Shown: positions 1-4,925, counted from the first letter of the stretch. The stretch: DNA of 5,483 nucleotides from an uncultured Chloroflexota bacterium (GCA_913056415.1 CAJXNA010000145.1:1-5483); one strand, 5' to 3'. Translations and numbers: made by a program. The notes: generated by a model not told the origin, from the sequence alone.

Positions 1-405
1 CAGGCTGCCGTCCCGCGACCAGGAACCGCCCGCCGGGAACAGCAACTCACGGACATTGCCCTCCAAGGGCACCAACTGATACCTGGGCTGGTCGCCGCCG
101 ATGACGACATCGAGTTCATTGGAGGACACCCAGGAGAACGACTGCACGTCGCTCAGGTTCAGCCGCCGCTCGTCGCTGCCGTCGGCATCGATCAGCCAGA
201 TATCGCCGTCACGGATGTAAGCGATACGCTGGACGGCGGGCTCAGGGGTAGGCGCCCGCGTGGCCTCGGGCGTCGGCTCCGGCGTTGGGGAGGGCCGCGC
301 GGCAGCGGGCGATGGCATCGGTGTCGGCTGGGCCTCCTCCGCACCGCCGCCGCAGGCAGCGAGGAGGAGAACCAGAAGCAACGGAAATACCCCACGCCGA
401 ATCAT
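1..405 (-). CDS. Lipoprotein with TolB-like beta-propeller start (partial, C-terminus outside window)
   Basis: The frame is open for 135 codons from an ATG at 405 to the window edge. Residues 1-17 form a lipoprotein signal peptide (two Arg, then a Leu-rich core) ending in a lipobox LLAAC with the lipidated Cys at residue 18, followed by GGG. Residues 27-57 are a Pro/Thr/Glu linker (repeats of TPEP type), which should hold the domain away from the membrane. From residue 60 the motif IAYIRDGDIWLIDADGSDER matches the WD40-like PD40 repeat of TolB-type propellers, and a second blade seems to begin near residue 89 (FSWVSSNELDVV). The protein should be anchored outside the cytoplasmic membrane; its partner or ligand cannot be told. 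It starts 32 nt after xdhC and may be cotranscribed with it, but there is no Shine-Dalgarno sequence and an inverted repeat covers the start codon. Confidence 0.85.
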   Translation of the reverse strand, partial: MIRRGVFPLLLVLLLAACGGGAEEAQPTPMPSPAAARPSPTPEPTPEATRAPTPEPAVQRIAYIRDGDIWLIDADGSDERRLNLSDVQSFSWVSSNELDVVIGGDQPRYQLVPLEGNVRELLFPAGGSWSRDGSL

Positions 406-425
406 CGCACGTATAGAACGTGCGA
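405..425. repeat. Perfect inverted repeat over the lipoprotein start codon
   Basis: The arms TCGCACGT (405-412) and ACGTGCGA (418-425) are exact reverse complements around a 5-nt centre. On the minus strand the second arm ends on the A of the lipoprotein ATG. It lies in the 32-nt gap after xdhC. It could be a hairpin that limits initiation, or an operator. No T-tract follows, so it is not a normal terminator. Confidence 0.55.
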
Positions 426-437
426 CCGGAAGTGCGG

Positions 438-1316
438 TTACGCCCCCTCCCCCTGCGGCGGCACCCGCTCCGCGGGGGCGACGCCCCTACGCGCCTTCTT
501 CACCTCCCGCATCGGCCGGCCGCTGCCGCCGCGACGCACCTGGACCACCTCCGCCATGATCGCCACCGCGATCTCCTCCGGCGTCTCCGCCCCGATGTCC
601 AGCCCGATCGGCGTGTGCACCCGTCGCACCGCCGCCTCGTCCAGCCCCTCGTCGATCAGATGCTGGAGGACGGCCCCCACCCGCCGCTTGGAGCCGATCA
701 TCCCCACGTAGGCCGCCGCCGACCCCGCCACCTGGCGCAGGCTGATCTCATCGTGCTTGTGGCCGCGGGTCACGGTTACGATATAGCTGTTGGCGTCGAT
801 TGGCAGCTCGCCCAGCACCTCGGCGAAACCGCCGCAGATCACGCGGTCGGCCTCCGGAAAGCGCTCCTGGTTGGCGTAGTCGGGCCGGTCGTCCACCACG
901 ACCACGGAGAACCCGCACAGGTCGCCGATCGTCGCCAGCGCCTTGCCGATGTGCCCGCCGCCGACGATCACCAGCGTGGCCGGTGGCTCGTGCACCTCCA
1001 GCATCACCTGATACCCACCGGAGCCCGACTCCGCCTCGCGACGGCTGATTCGGGCGCCGTCCGGCGAGTAGAACAGCGACTCCACGTCGTGGCGATGAAA
1101 CGCATTACCGCCATCGGCCAGCACCGCCGCCTCCAGCGGACCCCCGCCCAGCGCGCCCAGCGAGCTGCCGTCCGACCGCAGCAGCAGCTTGGCGCCCACG
1201 GCCACCGAGCTCTCGGCTGATGCCTGGATCACGGTGGCTAGCACCACCGCCGGCCCGGCGCCCTGCGCCGCCATCACCTCAGCCAGTATCTGCGCCGCTA
1301 CGTCCGCGCTCACCAT
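438..1316 (-). CDS. xdhC: XdhC/CoxI family molybdenum-cofactor accessory protein
   Basis: This 292-residue protein has the two-part layout of the XdhC/CoxI family. The N-terminal XdhC domain includes VGAKLLL (about 40-46) and LGGGPLEAAV (about 56-65). The C-terminal Rossmann domain begins with GGGHIGKAL (119-127), followed by VDDRPDYAN (141-149), TRGHKHD (183-189), YVGMIGSKRR (203-212) and PIGLDIGAETPEEIA (236-250), all typical of the family. Family members bind molybdenum cofactor and help its sulfuration and insertion into xanthine dehydrogenase or CO-dehydrogenase-type hydroxylases in the cytoplasm. No such hydroxylase gene lies in this window, so the client enzyme is unknown. The last 35 residues are rich in Arg, Lys and Pro and look unconserved. 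The ATG has no Shine-Dalgarno sequence, but a TATAAT lies 9 nt upstream, which suits a near-leaderless mRNA. The gene follows ychF by 51 nt. Confidence 0.9.
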   Translation of the reverse strand: MVSADVAAQILAEVMAAQGAGPAVVLATVIQASAESSVAVGAKLLLRSDGSSLGALGGGPLEAAVLADGGNAFHRHDVESLFYSPDGARISRREAESGSGGYQVMLEVHEPPATLVIVGGGHIGKALATIGDLCGFSVVVVDDRPDYANQERFPEADRVICGGFAEVLGELPIDANSYIVTVTRGHKHDEISLRQVAGSAAAYVGMIGSKRRVGAVLQHLIDEGLDEAAVRRVHTPIGLDIGAETPEEIAVAIMAEVVQVRRGGSGRPMREVKKARRGVAPAERVPPQGEGA

Positions 1317-1318
1317 CG

Positions 1319-1331
1319 TGTCTAGATTATA
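1319..1331 (-). promoter_or_regulatory. -10 box of a near-leaderless xdhC promoter
   Basis: A perfect TATAAT occupies 1331-1326 on the minus strand in the ychF-xdhC gap. Its predicted start point is about 1319, only about 3 nt before the xdhC ATG. The hexamer at -35 spacing (GGCAGT, 1354-1349) is poor, so the promoter may depend on an activator or another sigma factor. Confidence 0.5.
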
Positions 1332-1367
1332 GCGGGCGCGTCTGACCGACTGCCGGCGTACCGCAGG

Positions 1368-2468
1368 CTAAACGTGGAACAGGATGTGCAGCACGTCGCC
1401 GTCCTGGACCACGTACTGCTTCCCCTCGCTACGCAGCCGGCCCTGCTTCTTCGCCTCCGCGAAGGAGCCGATCCCCATCAACTCCTTCCAGCTGATCGCC
1501 TCGGCGCGGATGAAGCCGCGCTCCATATCGGTGTGGATGCGCCCGGCCGCCTCCACGGCTGTCGTCCCCGCCGGCGCCGCCCAGGCGCGACACTCCGTCC
1601 CCACGGGCGTGTAGAACGTGACGAGCCCCAGCACCTCCTGGGTCTGCGCCAGGATACGTGCCGCCGCTGGCTCCGTCGCCCCCATCTCGCGCCGGAACTC
1701 GGCCGCCTCCTCCGGCTCCAGCTCTCCCAGCTCAGCCTCCAGACGCGCGCACATCGCCCCCACAAAGGTGCTCCCCGAGCCGTAGCGACCACGGTAGTCG
1801 CCCTCGATCTCCGCCTCCTTCGCGATATCCTCCTCGTCCAGGTTTATCAGGATCAGCACCGGCTTCAACGTGAGCAGCCCGTAGTTGGCCAGCGCCTTGG
1901 CCTCATCTCTGCCCGCCACGCTATCACGCAGGGACCGGCCATCCTCCAGGTACTGACGGATGCGCTGAAGCAGAACCTGCTCTCGCTGCCCCTCCTCCCG
2001 CTCTCCCGGCCGCGAAGAGCGAACGGTGGTGTCCAGCTTCTTCAGCCGCCGCTCCACGATGCCCTGGTCGTGCAGGACCATCTCCGACCGGAACTCGTCG
2101 ATATCGCGGCCAGGGTCGACATCGCCGCGAGGGTGGGGCATGTCCGCCCGCCGGAACGCCCGCACAACCAGGATCAGGCCATCGGCGCGGGAAAGCGCCT
2201 CCGCCGCCTCGCCGGAGGCGGCGCGCCCCTTCTCGCCGTGCCTGCCGGCAGGCAGGAACAGAGTCGGCAGATCGTGCAGCCGCAGCTCCAGGGGGGTGAC
2301 CTTCTTCGCCTCCACCAGCCGCGCCAGCCTCTCCAGCCTCTCGTCGGGGATCTTGACCGCGGCCAGCTGCTCGTGGCGGGCGTCGCCGTGCCGGGCGTGG
2401 CTGGCGGCGAGGGCGTTGAAGACGGTGGTCTTGCCGGACTGGGCGGGCCCGACGATGGCGAGGTCCAC
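1368..2468 (-). CDS. ychF: YchF/OLA1-type P-loop ATPase with TGS domain, divergent
   Basis: The product is a cytoplasmic P-loop NTPase of the Obg-related YchF/OLA1 family. With the GTG start at 2468 it has 366 residues, the usual family length. Features in order are the Walker A GPAQSGKTT (7-15), the base-recognition motif NLDE (209-212; NxxE rather than NKxD, the feature that favours ATP), and a C-terminal TGS/DUF933 domain (about 284-366) with IHTDMERGFIRAE (311-323) and a YVVQDGDVLHILF ending. The switch II region, normally DxAGL in this family, reads HDLPTLF (65-71), so the usual Gly is missing. YchF proteins bind ribosomes and affect translation and stress responses. The GTG is preferred because AAAGGAGG lies 6 nt before it and the protein then begins directly on the first beta strand (VDLAIVG). 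An upstream ATG at 2543 would add 25 unconserved residues and overlap both promoters. Confidence 0.88.
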   Translation of the reverse strand: MDLAIVGPAQSGKTTVFNALAASHARHGDARHEQLAAVKIPDERLERLARLVEAKKVTPLELRLHDLPTLFLPAGRHGEKGRAASGEAAEALSRADGLILVVRAFRRADMPHPRGDVDPGRDIDEFRSEMVLHDQGIVERRLKKLDTTVRSSRPGEREEGQREQVLLQRIRQYLEDGRSLRDSVAGRDEAKALANYGLLTLKPVLILINLDEEDIAKEAEIEGDYRGRYGSGSTFVGAMCARLEAELGELEPEEAAEFRREMGATEPAAARILAQTQEVLGLVTFYTPVGTECRAWAAPAGTTAVEAAGRIHTDMERGFIRAEAISWKELMGIGSFAEAKKQGRLRSEGKQYVVQDGDVLHILFHV

Positions 2469-2474
2469 GCGACC

Positions 2475-2518
2475 CCTCCTTTCACCCGCAGGGTAAGAGA
2501 GCCAGGGGCAGGGGTCAA
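2475..2518 (-). promoter_or_regulatory. Probable ychF promoter and ribosome binding site
   Basis: On the minus strand, TTGACC (2518-2513) and TACCCT (2495-2490) are 17 bp apart, giving a start point near 2483. AAAGGAGG (2482-2475) follows at once, then 6 nt and the GTG start, so the leader is very short. The -10 box is weak (3 of 6, with the key T, A and T kept). Confidence 0.45.
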
Positions 2519-2524
2519 GGAAAC

Positions 2525-2539
2525 CAAGGGCTGCCCTTG
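2525..2539. repeat. Perfect 7-bp inverted repeat in the divergent promoter region
   Basis: CAAGGGC and GCCCTTG flank a single central T. The right arm overlaps the first three bases of the -35 box for the repressor operon, and the element is 6 bp from the ychF -35 box. It may be a second operator; its sequence differs from the CATACG palindrome. Confidence 0.4.
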
Positions 2540-2566
2540 ACAATTACATACGGTAAAACGTATGGT
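2537..2566 (+). promoter_or_regulatory. Promoter of the arsR-type operon
   Basis: A perfect -35 box TTGACA (2537-2542) is followed after 18 bp by TATGGT (2561-2566). The predicted start point is about 2573, only 5 nt before the repressor ATG at 2578, and there is no Shine-Dalgarno sequence. The mRNA is therefore probably near-leaderless. Confidence 0.6.
2547..2564. promoter_or_regulatory. Probable ArsR-type operator
   Basis: The perfect inverted repeat CATACG (2547-2552), 6 nt, CGTATG (2559-2564) covers the promoter spacer and four bases of the -10 box. Dimeric ArsR/SmtB repressors typically bind AT-containing palindromes in this position and block polymerase. Because the gene directly downstream encodes such a repressor, autoregulation is the natural inference. 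Confidence 0.6.
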
Positions 2567-2577
2567 TATCTCACCTG

Positions 2578-2943
2578 ATGCAAGCACTCAGACCCACTCC
2601 CCTGGTCCCGGCGAACGCTTCCCAGGCCAGCCTCACCGCCAAGTTCTTTCGCGGCCTGGGCGATCCCACTCGCGTACGCATCCTCCAGCTCCTGCTGGAA
2701 CAGGAGCGCTCCGTCAGCGAGCTCATGGAAGAGACGGGCGTGTTACAGGGCCGCCTGTCCAGCCACCTGGCCTGCCTCCGCTGGTGCGGTTTCGTGGCCT
2801 CCCGCCGCCAAGGGCGCCGTGTCTACTACAGCGTCATCGACCCGCGCGTCCGCCGCCTCCTGTCCTTGGCCGAGCAATTCCTGACCGACCACTCCGACTC
2901 CGTGGACCTCTGCCGCGTTATCGATGACGAGGCAGCCTCATGA
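2578..2943 (+). CDS. ArsR/SmtB family metal-responsive repressor, CmtR-like
   Basis: This 121-residue protein is a winged-helix repressor. The GDPTRVRILQLLL signature is at 28-40, the recognition helix region TGVLQGRLSSHLACLRWCGF at 53-72, and the wing RRQGRRVYYSV at 76-86. Three cysteines stand out: C66 and C70 (HLACLRWCGFV, helix 4) and C112 near the C-terminus. As I recall them, the ligands of mycobacterial CmtR are C57, C61 and C102, with almost the same spacing (4 then 41; here 4 then 42). CmtR senses Cd(II) and Pb(II). The inducer here is therefore probably a soft thiophilic metal, though which one cannot be told. The ATG has no Shine-Dalgarno sequence and follows its predicted transcription start by about 5 nt; no other start precedes the domain. 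The gene ends 34 nt before the next one and probably heads a three-gene operon. Confidence 0.88.
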   Translation: MQALRPTPLVPANASQASLTAKFFRGLGDPTRVRILQLLLEQERSVSELMEETGVLQGRLSSHLACLRWCGFVASRRQGRRVYYSVIDPRVRRLLSLAEQFLTDHSDSVDLCRVIDDEAAS

Positions 2944-2966
2944 TGGGTCCCCTGAGCACATCCGGT

Positions 2967-2972
2967 AGGAGG
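2967..2972 (+). promoter_or_regulatory. Ribosome binding site of the small membrane protein gene
   Basis: AGGAGG lies 5 nt before the ATG at 2978 and fixes that start. Confidence 0.75.
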
Positions 2973-2977
2973 ACCAT

Positions 2978-3238
2978 ATGGAATCGAAGGGAAAGAGCGG
3001 CCGGTTCTGGTTCGCGGCGCCGCTAGCGATCTGCCTGCCCTGTCTGCTGCCGTTCATCTTGGCGGCGGTGCTGACCGGCGTCGGCGTGGGCACCGTAGGC
3101 TCATTCCTCAGCGATAACGGGCTCCTGCTGGCCATCCTGATCGTCTTCGCCATGCTGGCAGCGTTCGTCATCGGCCTGGGCATCTCCCGCCTCCGGGGGC
3201 GCCACGGAAGCATCAGGTTTCTCTCCAGAGACGGTTGA
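2978..3238 (+). CDS. Small two-helix membrane protein, MerT/MerF-like candidate metal carrier
   Basis: The 86-residue product has two hydrophobic helices, about 12-33 and 48-69, joined by a short Gly-rich turn with one Asp. Both ends are rich in Lys or Arg, which places both in the cytoplasm. Helix 1 contains C19-L-P-C22-L-L-P25, followed by a Gly-rich stretch (LTGVGVGTVG). MerT and MerF have a Cys-Cys pair in helix 1, followed two residues later by Pro and a Gly-rich turn, and pass Hg(II) inward to MerA. The resemblance is in topology and motif placement (Cys-x2-Cys here, not Cys-Cys), so homology is not proven. The gene lies 34 nt after a soft-metal-type repressor and 51 nt before a rhodanese selenoprotein candidate, which supports a role in handling a thiophilic metal. 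It could instead be a small sulfur-compound transporter or an unrelated membrane protein. Confidence 0.75.
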   Translation: MESKGKSGRFWFAAPLAICLPCLLPFILAAVLTGVGVGTVGSFLSDNGLLLAILIVFAMLAAFVIGLGISRLRGRHGSIRFLSRDG

Positions 3239-3277
3239 GCGCAGTAATACGTAGCCTTGTCGCACTAGCTCTCTACG

Positions 3278-3285
3278 AAAGGAGG
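3278..3285 (+). promoter_or_regulatory. Strong ribosome binding site of the rhodanese selenoprotein gene
   Basis: AAAGGAGG lies 4 nt before the ATG at 3290. The in-frame ATG at 3497, which would start a separate downstream ORF, has no comparable site. This supports one gene starting at 3290. Confidence 0.75.
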
Positions 3286-3289
3286 CGCT

Positions 3290-3982
3290 ATGCCAACCAG
3301 CATCGACAGGGATGACGTTCAGAGACTGATGCGGGAGGGAGCGCAGCTCGTAGAGGTGCTCCCGCCCGCGATGTACGAGGAGATGCACCTCCCGGGTGCG
3401 GTCAACATCCCGCTGAAAGACCTAAATCGAGAGACGACGGCCAAGTTAGAGCGCGACCGGCCCGTAATCGTCTACTGAATGGACGGGCTCTGAGACATGA
3501 GCCCCCGGGCCGCGTGGCGGCTCGAGAGTTTAGGCTTCAGCCAGGTATTCGACTACGTAGCCGGCAAGGTCGACTGGCTAGCCGGCGGGCTCCCAGTTGA
3601 GGGAAACCTGGCCGATCTCCCCCGCGCTGGTGACGTTGCTCGAAGCGACGTCCCCACCTGCCGACTAACCGAGATCATCGGCGACGTGCGGGCTCGGGTC
3701 CAGGCGTCCGACCACACACTGTGCGTAGTGACGAACGACGAGGGCATCGTCCTCGGTCGTCTCGGCCCACGCGCGCTTCGGGGCGACCCCAGGGCGCTGG
3801 TCGAAGAGGCGATGGAGTCCGGCCCGACCACCACTCGCCCAGACGACCCGCTGGAAGCGATCACGGAGCGCCTACAAGAGGCACGCGTAGGCAGCATCCT
3901 TGTGACAACCCCGGAGGGACGGCTGGTAGGCCTACTGTACCGGAAAGACGCCGAGCAGCGGTTGGGCGAAGCACCCGGCTAA
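3290..3982 (+). CDS. Rhodanese-CBS fusion, candidate selenoprotein with two in-frame TGA (Sec) codons
   Basis: Reading through TGA at 3476-3478 and 3491-3493 gives one 230-residue protein in a single frame. Residues 1-105 are a rhodanese (single sulfurtransferase) domain: LVEVLPPAMYEEMHLPGAVN (20-39) and IPL (40-42), the strand RPVIVY (57-62), the active-site loop U63-M-D-G-L-U68-D-M-S-P-R-A-A-W-R-L, then FDYVAGKVDWLAGGLP (87-102). In relatives I recall, the loop is VYCxDxxCDxSxRAAW, so both TGAs replace Cys and the first replaces the catalytic one. Residues about 121-222 form a CBS pair, the second clearest (VEEAMESGP, SILVTTPEGRLVGLLYRKDA), which may bind an adenosyl ligand. The sequence after the TGAs is well conserved in character and uninterrupted, which argues against decay. 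Rhodaneses move sulfur or selenium through a persulfide or perselenide; substrate here unknown. TGA ends other genes here, so genome-wide recoding is unlikely. A pseudogene or sequencing error is the main alternative. Confidence 0.78.
3485..3504 (+). promoter_or_regulatory. Small hairpin with the second TGA in its loop
   Basis: GGGCTC (3485-3490) pairs perfectly with GAGCCC (3499-3504); the 8-nt loop TGAGACAT holds the second TGA and has G as its second base. The stem starts 6 nt after the first TGA, so it may be a close SECIS-like or pausing element for that codon. It does not use the same bases as the 3506-3524 hairpin, so the two can coexist. Confidence 0.4.
3506..3524 (+). promoter_or_regulatory. 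Candidate bacterial SECIS hairpin
   Basis: CGGGCCGC (3506-3513) pairs with GCGGCTCG (3517-3524) as 8 continuous pairs, one of them G-U, around the triloop GTG. Bacterial SECIS elements lie inside the coding region shortly after the TGA and carry a G at the first or second loop position. Here the loop begins 20 nt after the second TGA and 35 nt after the first, so both are within the range I recall for SelB-dependent elements (roughly 16-37 nt). One hairpin could serve both codons. Confidence 0.55.
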
Positions 3983-4012
3983 GGGGCGGGCCCGCACAGA
4001 TATTCAGGCCCT

Positions 4013-4054
4013 AAAAAGACGTCACAGGAAAGCTGCCGGAGCTTCCCTGTGACG
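4013..4054 (-). terminator. Rho-independent terminator of the trmO-nth operon
   Basis: Bases 4020-4034 pair with 4040-4054 (15 positions around a 5-nt loop). The one irregular pair is A-C in plus-strand RNA but G-U in minus-strand RNA. On the minus strand the stem is followed by a few bases and TTTTT (4017-4013), the normal layout. There is no T-tract on the plus side, so it should act mainly on the minus-strand genes, although it may also slow plus-strand transcripts from the rhodanese gene. Confidence 0.8.
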
Positions 4055-4056
4055 AG

Positions 4057-4076
4057 CCCAAAAGGGAGGGTTTGGG
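4057..4076. repeat. Short inverted repeat in the convergent gap
   Basis: CCCAAA (4057-4062) and TTTGGG (4071-4076) flank AGGGAGGG. It sits between the nth stop codon and the terminator. No T-tract follows on the plus strand, so a plus-strand terminator role is only possible, not shown. Confidence 0.3.
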
Positions 4077-4109
4077 ACCATAATAATAGACGTAACACCA
4101 GGCCCGTTG

Positions 4110-4925
4110 TTACAACCTGCCCACCGTGTACCTAAAGCTTTCATCCACCGATTGAAGATGGAGAGATATCTCGATTCGTTGCAATAGCGGACGGCTCGCC
4201 TCCTCGTGCTCAGGCTTCGCCTTACCCGCCGGCGCGCCTTGCTTGCCGGCCGCCTCCGCTCCCATCCTCGCCTGACCGGTCGGACAGACCTCCAGAAGGG
4301 GGCACCCTTCGCAGCGGGGTTCGCGCCGACACACCCCCTTGCCGTGGCGCACGATGAGAGCATGGTACTCGTTGAACAGCGTGGCGTCCGCCTCCAGGTT
4401 CGCCGTGAACAGCGACTGCCACGATTCATAGCTCTCCTGCGGCGCCGCCATACTCAGCCGCCTGAACAGCCTGCGCGTATAGGCATCGATCACGAAGGTC
4501 GGCCTGCCCGCCGCGTACAGGAGGATCGAGTCCGCCGTCTCAGGGCCGATGCCGTGCGTATTCAGGAGCAGCCCCCGCAGCTCCTCCTGCGGCGCCGCCA
4601 GCAGCCGCTCCACCTCCCCGCCGAAGCTCGACCGCACCATCTCCACGAACGCCTTTAGCTTGCGCGCCTTAGCGTTGAAGTAGCCCGCCGGGTACACCAT
4701 CCGCGCCAGCTCCTCCTCACTCAGGCGCGCCAGCCCCGACGCCGATAGGGCATCCGCCGCCTTCAGGTTGGCGATCGCCTTCTCCACGTTCGTCCAGGCG
4801 GCGGACTGGGTGAGGATAGCGCCGACGATCACCTCGAACGGCGTATCCCCGGGCCACCAGCGCTGAGGCCCGTAGGCGGCGTATAGGCGTTGGTACACGT
4901 CTAGGAGGCGATCGGAGAGCGTCAC
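4110..4925 (-). CDS. Endonuclease III-related HhH-GPD DNA glycosylase (COG2231/MagIII type)
   Basis: The 271-residue protein belongs to the HhH-GPD base-excision glycosylases. Visible parts are TPFEVIVGAILTQSAAWTNV (28-47), typical of the MagIII/COG2231 branch, the helix-hairpin-helix GIGPETADSIL (125-135), the catalytic Asp147 in FVIDAYTRRLF, and a [4Fe-4S] motif C199-x5-C205-x2-C208-x5-C214. Where endonuclease III has its catalytic Lys (GxGxKTA), this protein has Glu129, so it should be a monofunctional glycosylase without AP-lyase activity; alkylated purines are the likely substrates by analogy with MagIII. After the cluster comes a 57-residue tail, low in complexity (Ala/Gly/Lys-rich, 216-245), that I do not recognise. 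The GTG start at 4925 overlaps the trmO stop as GTGA, indicating translational coupling. A longer reading to an ATG at 5312 is only the antisense-frame shadow of trmO. Confidence 0.87.
   Translation of the reverse strand: MTLSDRLLDVYQRLYAAYGPQRWWPGDTPFEVIVGAILTQSAAWTNVEKAIANLKAADALSASGLARLSEEELARMVYPAGYFNAKARKLKAFVEMVRSSFGGEVERLLAAPQEELRGLLLNTHGIGPETADSILLYAAGRPTFVIDAYTRRLFRRLSMAAPQESYESWQSLFTANLEADATLFNEYHALIVRHGKGVCRREPRCEGCPLLEVCPTGQARMGAEAAGKQGAPAGKAKPEHEEASRPLLQRIEISLHLQSVDESFRYTVGRL

Noticed and set aside
192..395. Minus-strand 67-residue ORF inside the lipoprotein gene
   Set aside because: It is in another frame, Arg/Pro-rich, and overlaps the clear lipoprotein signal peptide and linker.
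420..1220. Long plus-strand ORFs opposite xdhC, and 1374-2540 opposite ychF
   Set aside because: Their translations are Arg, His, Pro and Gln-rich with no domain, typical antisense shadows of GC-rich genes.
2469..2543. N-terminal extension of ychF to an ATG at 2543
   Set aside because: It would add 25 unconserved residues and cover the divergent promoter boxes; the GTG at 2468 has an excellent ribosome binding site and gives the family length.
2578..2943. Repressor as a BigR/SqrR-type persulfide sensor, suggested by the rhodanese neighbour
   Set aside because: Those sensors place their Cys pair in helices 2 and 5, whereas here the Cys are in helix 4 and the C-terminal region; kept only as a weak alternative.
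3476..3493. Genome-wide reassignment of TGA to an amino acid
   Set aside because: The repressor, the small membrane protein and trmO genes all end at TGA, with normal lengths.
3497..3982. A separate gene starting at the ATG at 3497, with 3290-3478 as its own 62-residue gene
   Set aside because: Both pieces are in the same frame and together make one rhodanese domain; the second ATG lacks a ribosome binding site and would start inside the active-site loop, and the first piece would lack the catalytic residue.
4057..4076. Terminator for the plus-strand operon
   Set aside because: The 6-bp stem is A-rich in part, has an 8-nt loop and no following T-tract.
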